Positions 9,208 through 16,980 of a stretch of DNA of 64,000 nt are shown in pieces. This stretch comes from UBA7330 sp043554545. Its GTDB lineage: Bacteria > Bacteroidota > Bacteroidia > Cytophagales > Cyclobacteriaceae. The notes under the pieces were generated by a model. The model ran no database searches. It was given only the letters and a program-made list of their open reading frames with translations, and was not told the DNA's origin. The first letter of the stretch is position 1, and every line of letters begins with the position of its first letter. The translations under genes and the position numbers were made by a program. Location of the stretch: contig CP121337.1 in NCBI GenBank assembly GCA_043554545.1, positions 4,402,001 through 4,466,000 on the forward strand, read 5' to 3'.

Positions 9208-11073
9208 ATGTTCAAAGAATATGATGTAATTGTAGTAGGTGCAGGACACGCGGGTTGTGAAGCTGCTGCTGCTGCCGCAAACATGGGATCGAAAGTACTT
9301 CTGGCTACGATGAACATGAACACCATTGCTCAGATGTCATGTAACCCAGCAATGGGGGGCGTAGCAAAAGGACAGATTGTTAGAGAGATAGATGCGCTAG
9401 GAGGTATGTCTGGAATCATCAGTGATAAAACTATGATTCAATTCAGAATGCTTAATAAGAGTAAAGGGCCAGCCATGTGGAGTCCAAGAGTACAATCAGA
9501 TCGTATGCGCTTTGCAGAAGAATGGAGGCTAGCACTTGAAAGTATTCCAAACATCGATTTCTGGCAAGAAATGGTTACTGGCATAATTGTAAAAGACAAT
9601 CGCATTAAAGGAGTAAGGACAAGTCTTGGTATAGAAATACCTTCTAAAGCTGTTGTCCTAACAAATGGTACATTTTTAAATGGAATCATCCACATTGGTG
9701 AAAAACAATTTGGTGGAGGTAGAGCAGGAGAAAAAGCTGCTAAAGGAATTACAGAACAACTCATTGAACTTGGATTTGAATCAGGTAGAATGAAGACTGG
9801 TACTCCACCACGCGTAGATGGGAGATCACTTGATTATACCAAAATGGAAGAACAACCAGGTGACTTACTGCCAGGTAAATTTTCATACCTAAGCAGTACA
9901 GCACCCTTAAAAGAACAAAAAAGTTGTTGGATATCTTATACCAATCCAGATGTGCATCAAACACTGGAAGAAGGATTTAATAAATCTCCGATGTTTAATG
10001 GGAGGATTCAAGGTCTAGGTCCTAGATACTGTCCCTCAATAGAAGATAAGATAAACAGATTTGCAGATAGAGATAGACATCAAATATTTGTAGAGCCAGA
10101 AGGATGGAACACTGTAGAAATATATGTAAATGGATTTTCTACCTCGCTTCCTGAAGATGTTCAGTTCAAAGCATTACAAAAAATTCCAGGTTTTGAACAA
10201 GCTAAAATGTTTAGACCCGGTTATGCCATTGAGTATGACTTTTTTCAACCAACTCAACTCAGGTCTACCTTAGAAACAAAACTAATCGAAAACTTATACT
10301 TTGCTGGACAGATTAATGGTACGACTGGTTATGAAGAAGCCGGTTGTCAGGGACTTATGGCCGGTATAAATGCACACCTAAAGGTTAAAAATCAGGGCGC
10401 ATTTCTTTTAGACAGATCACAAGCTTACATTGGTGTACTTATAGATGATCTCATAAATAAAGGCACCGAAGAACCCTATCGAATGTTTACTTCAAGGGCA
10501 GAATTTAGGTTACTTCTTCGACAAGACAATGCAGATTTAAGACTTACAAAACTAGGTTATGGTTTGGGTCTAGCCACTGATTCCAGATACGAGCAAATGA
10601 TTGCTAAAGAGGAACAGACAGCAGCAGTTATTTCACTTTTAAATAATATTAAATTCAAACCTGCAGACATAAATCCAGCTTTATCACAACAAGGACAAGC
10701 AGGCATTAAAGACAAATCATCTCTGGCTCATATCCTTAAAAGGCCTAACCTATCAATTATGGATTTGGAAAAGATGTATAGTGAACTAACCAACCAACTA
10801 CTTCCTTATTCAAAGGAAAGTATAGAGCAAGCTGAAATTCAGATTAAATATGAAACCTATATCGAAAGGGAAAAGAAAAACAGCGACAAAATGATTGACC
10901 TTGAAAGTCAAAAAATTAATCCTGAATTTAATTACGACGAAATCCCATCGCTATCAAAAGAAGCTAAAGAAAAGTTACTTAAGATAAAACCAGCTACCAT
11001 TGGTCAAGCATCAAGGATAAGTGGAGTATCCCCAGCTGATGTCTCTGTATTAATGGTCTATATCGGCAGATAG
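9208..11073 (+). CDS. mnmG: tRNA uridine-5-carboxymethylaminomethyl(34) synthesis enzyme MnmG
   Basis: 621 residues, full length for the family. With MnmE, MnmG uses FAD, methylene-tetrahydrofolate and glycine or ammonium to modify U34 in the wobble position of certain tRNAs. The N-terminal dinucleotide fold VVGAGHAGCEAA (about 9-20), the signature GPRYCPSIEDK (about 271-281) and TGYEEAGCQGLMAG (about 373-386) are all present; the C-terminal helical domain ends with SRISGVSPADVSVLMVYI. The gene starts 19 bases after a full parS match and is followed after 2 bases by a methyltransferase gene. mnmG (formerly gidA) is often near the replication origin, which fits the nearby parS and the candidate oriC at 13.6-14.0 kb. 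Confidence 0.98.
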   Translation: MFKEYDVIVVGAGHAGCEAAAAAANMGSKVLLATMNMNTIAQMSCNPAMGGVAKGQIVREIDALGGMSGIISDKTMIQFRMLNKSKGPAMWSPRVQSDRMRFAEEWRLALESIPNIDFWQEMVTGIIVKDNRIKGVRTSLGIEIPSKAVVLTNGTFLNGIIHIGEKQFGGGRAGEKAAKGITEQLIELGFESGRMKTGTPPRVDGRSLDYTKMEEQPGDLLPGKFSYLSSTAPLKEQKSCWISYTNPDVHQTLEEGFNKSPMFNGRIQGLGPRYCPSIEDKINRFADRDRHQIFVEPEGWNTVEIYVNGFSTSLPEDVQFKALQKIPGFEQAKMFRPGYAIEYDFFQPTQLRSTLETKLIENLYFAGQINGTTGYEEAGCQGLMAGINAHLKVKNQGAFLLDRSQAYIGVLIDDLINKGTEEPYRMFTSRAEFRLLLRQDNADLRLTKLGYGLGLATDSRYEQMIAKEEQTAAVISLLNNIKFKPADINPALSQQGQAGIKDKSSLAHILKRPNLSIMDLEKMYSELTNQLLPYSKESIEQAEIQIKYETYIEREKKNSDKMIDLESQKINPEFNYDEIPSLSKEAKEKLLKIKPATIGQASRISGVSPADVSVLMVYIGR

Positions 11074-11075
11074 AA

Positions 11076-11939
11076 ATGTACCAAAAACTAGAAGAGTGTC
11101 CATCCTGTAAGCATACGCTTTTCACAAATTATTTGATTTGTAATGACTACTCCGTTAGTCAGGAAAGTTTTGCCTTGGTACAATGCAGTAGATGTAAACT
11201 AGTATTTACAAACCCTAGACCCGACGAAAAACGGATCATAGAATATTACAAAAGCGATAACTATATCTCACACAGTAATAAGTCAAACAATCTAATTAAT
11301 ACTGTATATAGAATAAGTAGATATTTTACCCTAAGAACAAAATATCACTTAATCAAAAAATATGTAAAAACAGGAAGCATACTCGACTTCGGGTCTGGTA
11401 CTGGGCATTTTATAGAATATATGTCAGATAAGGGATGGAATGCAACAGGCTATGAACCCAACACATTGCCACCAACTAATTCTCAAGTTACCTATCTAGA
11501 TAATTTTACGAAAATCAACAGTGACAGTAAATATGAAATCATCACTGCCTGGCATGTAATAGAACATGTACATGAACTACAAAAGACGATTAAACAACTA
11601 AGAAAATCACTAGGTAAGAATGGTTATCTTATCATTGCAGTCCCTAACCTAAACTCCTACGATGCAAAACACTACAAGCAACATTGGGCTGCATATGACA
11701 CACCCAGGCATCTTTATCATTTCTCTCAGAAATCATTTAACACGCTTATTAGCAACCTCAAGATGAAAATTATCTCAACTCATCCGATGAAGCTTGATGC
11801 CTATTATGTATCTTGGTTAAGTGAGAAATATCTGGGCACAAACAACCTATTCAAAGCTATTATTACCGGCTTTCAATCTAATAAAGCTGCCTCTAAAACA
11901 GGAGAATACTCAAGTCTTATATACATTCTTAAGGCATGA
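11076..11939 (+). CDS. Class I SAM-dependent methyltransferase with N-terminal zinc ribbon
   Basis: 287 residues. The N-terminus carries CPSC (about 8-11) and CSRC (about 42-45), a likely zinc ribbon, followed by a methyltransferase_23-type fold. SAM motif I is ILDFGSGTGHF (about 105-115), and AWHVIEHVHEL (about 158-168) is the usual motif around the catalytic acidic/His region of small-molecule methyltransferases. The block HWAAYDTPRHLYHFS is typical of a family next to mnmG in Bacteroidota. The substrate is unknown. It begins 2 bases after mnmG and overlaps the next gene by 4 bases (ATGA), so the three are almost certainly one transcript. Confidence 0.88.
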   Translation: MYQKLEECPSCKHTLFTNYLICNDYSVSQESFALVQCSRCKLVFTNPRPDEKRIIEYYKSDNYISHSNKSNNLINTVYRISRYFTLRTKYHLIKKYVKTGSILDFGSGTGHFIEYMSDKGWNATGYEPNTLPPTNSQVTYLDNFTKINSDSKYEIITAWHVIEHVHELQKTIKQLRKSLGKNGYLIIAVPNLNSYDAKHYKQHWAAYDTPRHLYHFSQKSFNTLISNLKMKIISTHPMKLDAYYVSWLSEKYLGTNNLFKAIITGFQSNKAASKTGEYSSLIYILKA

Positions 11940-13645
11940 AACAGATCATAGGGGCAATTCTCATTCTAGCAACTGTCATTAGCTTCCAAAAGTGTGCCAA
12001 CCCAGGTGTAGTCTCGGGAGGACCAAAAGATACAATTCCTCCTGAACTTATTAGCTCCTATCCAATAGATCAAACACTCAACTTCGATGATCGTGTTTTG
12101 AAATTAGTATTCAGCGAACCAATTGCTGCTGATAAGATCAAACAAAACCTGATTATTTCTCCAACAACAAAAAATAAATTCAAACACTTCATTAAGAAAA
12201 ATGAGATTACCATAGAATTTGAAGAATCATTTAACGACACAACCACTTATACTTTTAACTTCTTCGATGCTATAACTGATATCACTGAAAAAAATCCACC
12301 AGTTAATCTTATTCTAGCCTTTTCAACTGGTGACTTTATAGACTCACTTCGTTTTTACGGAACCGTTAAAGATCTTTTCACAAACAACCCCAGTGATAAA
12401 GCTACAGTATCCCTATATGCTAAGACAGACACACTAGACATTTATGAAGAAATCCCAACCTATTTCTCTACCAGTAATAAAGAAGGCATATTTAATATCA
12501 ACAATATCAAATTTGGGTATTACAAAGTCATAAGCTTCATTGACAAGAATAGAAATCTGAAGTTTGACGAAGCAGAAGAATCATATGCCTTTCTAGCAGG
12601 ACATATTAACCCACAACAACTAACGGACTCCACTCATCTATTTACCTATCAAATTGATGCATCATTATTAAAGTTAAACAGTGCAAGAATCAATGGAAAT
12701 TATTATGACATGAGGTATTCAAAACCCATATCAGGATATCGTATAATCAATACTGATTCTATACTAACCATTAACTCCAATATTATAGATGATCAGGAGA
12801 CCGTTCGTTTCTATAATCCATTCAATGGATACCCCAATGATAGCATCCAGGTAATTATAGAAGTAAGTGACTCACTAAAAAACTCATCAACTGATACAAC
12901 TTACATTGCATTTAGAGAAAGTTCGAGGAAGAAACTTGAATTTACCTCACAGGTATCACCATCAAATGGTAAATCAATTGAAGACAATCAAATCATCCAA
13001 ATTAAATTTTCAAAACCAGTTAGGTCCTGGGACTTAGGAAATATTTATGTCAATGTAGACTCCTTACATAGTTACTACTTAGATGATGTAGCAATTAACT
13101 GGAATCATAATTATACCATTGCGCGTATACAATCAGTTATAGATCGAAATCAGTTACTAGATAGTATCCTCACATGGAATGAGAATATTGTAATCGATTC
13201 ATTGAATCCCGATTCATTGATGCTTAAGAAAAAATCATTACTTAGTAAATATGACAAGAATACCATCAATATTATTCTTGGAGAAAATACATTTATCTCT
13301 ACAGAAAATGATTCGCTATCTCTTATAGATTTGAAATATAAATTTATAGAATCTGATCAACTAGGGACCGTGACTGTAAATGTAAAATCAGACTCTTCCA
13401 AATACTTTGTTCAACTCATAGGAAAAGGAAATGTTATTCAGGAAAAATATTCGTGCGAGACATGTTATTTTAAAGATATAATGCCAGGCAAATATTCCAT
13501 TCGTGTACTAATTGATTCTAATCAGGACAGTATTTGGTCAGTGGGCAACATCAGAAAAGATATACCACCAGAACCGATACATCACTTCCCAGAAGAAACG
13601 GACATCAGATCCAACTTCGATATGCAACTAGATATCGCTTTATAA
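11936..13645 (+). CDS. Ig-like domain-containing lipoprotein
   Basis: 569 residues. A signal peptide ends at a Cys near residue 20 (SFQKC), followed by GVVSGGPKDTIPPELISSYP, the usual opening of the Bacteroidota Ig-like (Big_5) lipoproteins. Big_5 modules sit at about 35-125 and again at about 340-440; the part between resembles a prealbumin-like/SpaA fold (YGTVKDLF...NKEGIFNINNIKFGYYKVISFIDKNRN), a carrier or adhesin-type module. The C-terminus ends with another such module (YSIRVLIDSNQDSIWSVGN). It should be anchored in the outer membrane; its role is unknown. It overlaps the methyltransferase by 4 bases and is the last gene before the candidate oriC gap. Confidence 0.85.
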   Translation: MKQIIGAILILATVISFQKCANPGVVSGGPKDTIPPELISSYPIDQTLNFDDRVLKLVFSEPIAADKIKQNLIISPTTKNKFKHFIKKNEITIEFEESFNDTTTYTFNFFDAITDITEKNPPVNLILAFSTGDFIDSLRFYGTVKDLFTNNPSDKATVSLYAKTDTLDIYEEIPTYFSTSNKEGIFNINNIKFGYYKVISFIDKNRNLKFDEAEESYAFLAGHINPQQLTDSTHLFTYQIDASLLKLNSARINGNYYDMRYSKPISGYRIINTDSILTINSNIIDDQETVRFYNPFNGYPNDSIQVIIEVSDSLKNSSTDTTYIAFRESSRKKLEFTSQVSPSNGKSIEDNQIIQIKFSKPVRSWDLGNIYVNVDSLHSYYLDDVAINWNHNYTIARIQSVIDRNQLLDSILTWNENIVIDSLNPDSLMLKKKSLLSKYDKNTINIILGENTFISTENDSLSLIDLKYKFIESDQLGTVTVNVKSDSSKYFVQLIGKGNVIQEKYSCETCYFKDIMPGKYSIRVLIDSNQDSIWSVGNIRKDIPPEPIHHFPEETDIRSNFDMQLDIAL

Positions 13646-14010
13646 TTTGTGGATAGTCTTTACTTAGTGTGTGTATAAGCTATTGATTTATACACACTCC
13701 AGTATATTCAGTATTTTAAAAAGTATAACAACACCAAACATGTAGTTAATAAACATATATTGAACATTTATTACTATATAATTTATTAACAATAGATTTA
13801 TTGTAGTTATCTACATTATAATATAATATATTGATTATCAATTATTTAGGAGATAATATCAATGTCTATAACTTGCAACTAAGCTCTATTTATAAACAAT
13901 ATTCATATCCAAATTATCTTTTCATGATTTACCCACAAATCCACAGCCTTAATAGTTAATCTAACTTTAAAATAAACTAATTATATTATTATATTGTATT
14001 AAGTGAAAAT
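13646..14010. other. Candidate chromosomal replication origin (oriC)
   Basis: A 365-base gap of about 21% GC by hand count; 13741-13860 falls to about 15%. DnaA-box-like 9-mers with one mismatch to TTATCCACA are at 13648 (reverse), 13670 (reverse), 13688, 13807, 13929 and 14010 (reverse, running into the next gene). The pair at 13670 and 13688 forms a 10-base inverted repeat (GTGTGTATAA/TTATACACAC). AT-rich DNA flanked by DnaA boxes, with mnmG and a parS site 4.5 kb away, is the usual picture of an origin. Against it: none of the boxes is perfect, and a second gap at 47.7 kb has three perfect boxes. No gene fits in the gap. Confidence 0.6.
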
Positions 14011-15831
14011 GTGCATAAAGTGAAAAATTATCTCCTCTTGTTTTTTTATCTGATAATTAGTCTGGCTCTTCCTGCTCAGACCAATGAAAAGGCACAGTTG
14101 GCAAATGAATATTATCAACAAGGATCGTATGATAAAGCCCGCGATTTATACGACGATCTTAGTGGAAAAAAGGAGATCATTCCTCTCATTCATTCCAATT
14201 ATTTTGAGTTGTTGCTCATTGAAAAAGATTTCAAAGCTGCAGAAAAGTATATAAAACAAGTCCTCAAATATTTTCCTGGAAATTCTCAGTATGAATCTAA
14301 TGTCATAGCCCTTTATCACGCCGCTGGAGAGAAGGATAAAAAGGAAGCATATACCGAAGATCTGAAAAAGCACTATTATCAAAATCAATTAAAACTAAAT
14401 GTAATTGCACAAAATCTAGTAAGTCAGCAACTACTGGATGATGCCATCTCATTTATTGCAGAAGCAAGAAAAATTTCAGGAAATCCATATGCTTTTTCAT
14501 TAGATATGGCCGGTATCTATAGAATGAAAAATGAGAAGCCGGAAATGACTAATGAGTACATAAACTATGCGAGAGAGAATCCATTAAATATTAATTATGT
14601 TAAAAATATTTTCCAAAATATTCTCAAGGAGGATGATGATTTAGATTTTTTGGAAAACTCACTTATCAAGAAAATTCAATCAGAACCCAATAATTTTTTA
14701 TATGCAGACTTATTGATATGGGTTGAATTGCAGAGGAAAAACTTTTACGGGGCGTTTATTCAAGCAAGGTCTTTGGATAGAAAAAAAAACACAAAAGGTG
14801 ATGAGTCCATGAGAATAGGACAAATTGCTATGGATAATGAAGCCTGGGATGATGCCATTCGAATATTTCAATATGTTTCAGACACTTACGATGAAAGTTA
14901 TAATTATGCCATTTCAAAGCGATATATAATTAGAGCCAAGGAGAATAAAATCAGAAATATATTTCCTGTAGACAGAGCAGAAATTAGAACTTTAATTAAC
15001 GATTATGATAATCTTATTAAAGAAATAGGTCTTAACCACATATCGCTCGAGGCTCAAAGAAATAAAGCTCTACTTCATGCTTTTTACCTCGATGAAAAAG
15101 ATTCAGCCATATTTATATTGCAAAAGGTTATTAACAATCCACGATCATCTCCACAATTAATAGCAAGAGCTAAAATGGATCTCGGGGACATTTATCTTTT
15201 AAATGGAACCCCATGGGAATCAACCCTGCTATATTCTCAGGTAGAAAAAAGCAATAAAGAATCACCGATTGGATATGAAGCCAAACTTAGGAATGCCAAA
15301 TTGAATTACTATACAGGAAACTTTACCCTGGCACAAAGTCATCTAGACATTTTGAAGCTTGCTACAACTAGAGAAATTTCAAATGATGCAATAGATTTAA
15401 GTCTGTTGATTAAAAACAACACCGTCCTTGATAGCTCAGAAAAGATCATGCAGAATTTTGCAAATATTGAGCTGATGATTTTTCAAAATAAAGTTGATCA
15501 GTCAATTACTAGTCTTGTTCAATTGATCAGCAATAACCCAACGCATCCTATTGTGGATGAGTCATATTGGAAATTATCAGGCCTGCTTAAACAAAAAGGT
15601 CAATTTCAGGAGGCAATTAAATACCTTGATAAAATTCTTGAATTATTTCCCACCGATATTTTAGCAGATGATTCCATGTATGAAAAAGGACTGATTTATC
15701 AGGATCATATTAAAAACGAAGATTTGGCTATGGAGACCTATCAAAAATTTTTAACACAATATCCTGGTAGTATTTACGTCGCGGAAGCCAGAAATAAAAT
15801 ACGAGTATTACGAGGAGATCTTGTTAATTAA
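14011..15831 (+). CDS. Tetratricopeptide repeat protein, exported
   Basis: 606 residues with a signal peptide (NYLLLFFYLIISLALPAQ) cleaved after about residue 25. The mature protein is built of helical TPR-type repeats; clear ones are ANEYYQQGSYDKARDLYDDL near the start and AIKYLDKILELFPTDILADD and AMETYQKFLTQYPGSIYVAE near the end. Such proteins are usually periplasmic scaffolds; no partner is obvious here. The start is a GTG at 14011 or 14020, and both keep the signal peptide. The first lies inside a DnaA-box-like 9-mer, so expression could respond to DnaA if the gap before it is oriC. It is convergent with, and overlaps by 4 bases, the Cys-rich gene that follows. Confidence 0.85.
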   Translation: MHKVKNYLLLFFYLIISLALPAQTNEKAQLANEYYQQGSYDKARDLYDDLSGKKEIIPLIHSNYFELLLIEKDFKAAEKYIKQVLKYFPGNSQYESNVIALYHAAGEKDKKEAYTEDLKKHYYQNQLKLNVIAQNLVSQQLLDDAISFIAEARKISGNPYAFSLDMAGIYRMKNEKPEMTNEYINYARENPLNINYVKNIFQNILKEDDDLDFLENSLIKKIQSEPNNFLYADLLIWVELQRKNFYGAFIQARSLDRKKNTKGDESMRIGQIAMDNEAWDDAIRIFQYVSDTYDESYNYAISKRYIIRAKENKIRNIFPVDRAEIRTLINDYDNLIKEIGLNHISLEAQRNKALLHAFYLDEKDSAIFILQKVINNPRSSPQLIARAKMDLGDIYLLNGTPWESTLLYSQVEKSNKESPIGYEAKLRNAKLNYYTGNFTLAQSHLDILKLATTREISNDAIDLSLLIKNNTVLDSSEKIMQNFANIELMIFQNKVDQSITSLVQLISNNPTHPIVDESYWKLSGLLKQKGQFQEAIKYLDKILELFPTDILADDSMYEKGLIYQDHIKNEDLAMETYQKFLTQYPGSIYVAEARNKIRVLRGDLVN

Positions 15832-16403
15832 ACCAGAATTAGTACTGGATCTGGTTCATGTAATCCTGGAACTGGCGGACGGTGTTTATTATAAAATCCA
15901 TTCATGATATCCTGTGTTTCATTAGATAGAATATTCATTATTTCTTCAAGTACCACACCAGATAGCATATATGGTGGATTGCCCATGTAAACTTGATTTC
16001 CAACACAGTGGGCACATACCTGATATTCTTTGCAATCAGATGCCGAGTCGCCACTGACGATGCATTTTGCGAGTGAATCATCGATGGAGACATTATTATT
16101 GATTTGCTCTTTTCTTCCTTCTATATCCATATTGTTTACAAAGTATTCTTGTAATACTTTTTGGGAATGCTTAGACATTTTGCTGTGCATTCTCATCGCA
16201 CATTCCATACAAATTGCATAATCAAAAACGATATCTGTGGCTGTATAGTCAGGATAATTTTTGCAAATTCTCTCAATCAGATATTCTGTTTCTCCGTCTA
16301 ACAAAAACTTTTCGCACTCAATGCAATTCGAAAAAGGTTTCTCATCTACATAAGAATATAGGTACCTAGGTATATCCTTAAGTTCATCTTCACTATACTT
16401 CAT
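15828..16403 (-). CDS. Cys-rich hypothetical protein, probable zinc binder
   Basis: 191 residues with no signal peptide or membrane helix. Cys residues come in pairs: CIEC (about 27-30), CMEC (about 72-75) and CAHC (about 132-135), plus single Cys at about 48, 114 and 123. That spacing suggests two or three metal sites. The C-terminus is Pro-rich (HRPPVPGLHEPDPV). I do not recognise a named family, although similar Bacteroidota proteins exist in my memory. Its 3' end overlaps the TPR gene by 4 bases, and its 5' end faces the marR-fad promoter region (103 bases between). Confidence 0.8.
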   Translation of the reverse strand: MKYSEDELKDIPRYLYSYVDEKPFSNCIECEKFLLDGETEYLIERICKNYPDYTATDIVFDYAICMECAMRMHSKMSKHSQKVLQEYFVNNMDIEGRKEQINNNVSIDDSLAKCIVSGDSASDCKEYQVCAHCVGNQVYMGNPPYMLSGVVLEEIMNILSNETQDIMNGFYNKHRPPVPGLHEPDPVLILV

Positions 16404-16421
16404 AGAGACTTCTTTATTTAG

Positions 16422-16484
16422 TATGCATGCATAACATATTTTATGCTAACTTTGATTGTAATTATACCCAATTGCTCAATGGGT
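16422..16484 (+). promoter_or_regulatory. Promoter and possible MarR operators of the fad operon
   Basis: TAACTTTG at 16447-16454 fits the Bacteroidota -7 form TAnnTTTG exactly. Upstream at 16422-16433 is the perfect 12-base palindrome TATGCATGCATA. Just after the expected start is a second dyad, ACCCAATTGCTCAATGGGT (16466-16484; arms of 8 with one bulged A). MarR-family repressors bind palindromes that overlap their own promoter, so one or both are plausible operators for the gene at 16507. Confidence 0.5.
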
Positions 16485-16506
16485 CACTAACTGTACCTTA
16501 AAGATA

Positions 16507-16980
16507 ATGAAGAGAGAAGAAACTATTGATTATAATATAAAAGCTACCTGGCACGGTATATCTCGAATGTATAATCAATATGGAATTGATTTTGATATAA
16601 CTGCATCTAATGGATTTGTTTTGTTAAATATAGATGTAGAAGAGGGCACACCAGCAACGAAGATCGCGCCAATGATGGGGCTTGAGGCCAGGTCGTTGAC
16701 CAGAATCCTGAAAAGTATGGAAGAAAAAAATTGGATTTCTAGAGAGAAGGATCCAACAGATGGTCGATCTGTACGTATATGTCTTACACATCTTGGAAAA
16801 GAAAAAAGGGAAATTTCCAGACGAGCTGTTAGAGCATTCAACAATCGAATTAAGGAAATTATACCTCAGGAAAAACTATCCATATTCTTTGAGGTAATTA
16901 TTAGTATAAAAGAAATTATAGAAGATAAACAACTGTTTCTACAACTAGCCCAGGATTTTGTCTATGAAACGAAAAATTAA
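16507..16980 (+). CDS. MarR family transcriptional regulator
   Basis: 157 residues with a winged-helix MarR domain; the wing region reads ARSLTRILKSMEEKNWISREKDPTDGRSV (split in the protein at about 60-90), the usual DxRS signature. It overlaps the start of the fadN-type gene by 17 bases and is followed by a thiolase, so it very likely controls fatty-acid beta-oxidation, responding to an acyl-CoA or fatty acid. That role is inferred from context; FadR-type control by a MarR protein is not universal. Two dyads lie in its promoter. Confidence 0.9.
   Translation: MKREETIDYNIKATWHGISRMYNQYGIDFDITASNGFVLLNIDVEEGTPATKIAPMMGLEARSLTRILKSMEEKNWISREKDPTDGRSVRICLTHLGKEKREISRRAVRAFNNRIKEIIPQEKLSIFFEVIISIKEIIEDKQLFLQLAQDFVYETKN

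Noticed and set aside
13669..13697. The GTGTGTATAA/TTATACACAC inverted repeat as a terminator of the upstream operon
   Set aside because: AT-rich stem with no T-run after it; its arms are DnaA-box-like, so the origin reading is preferred.
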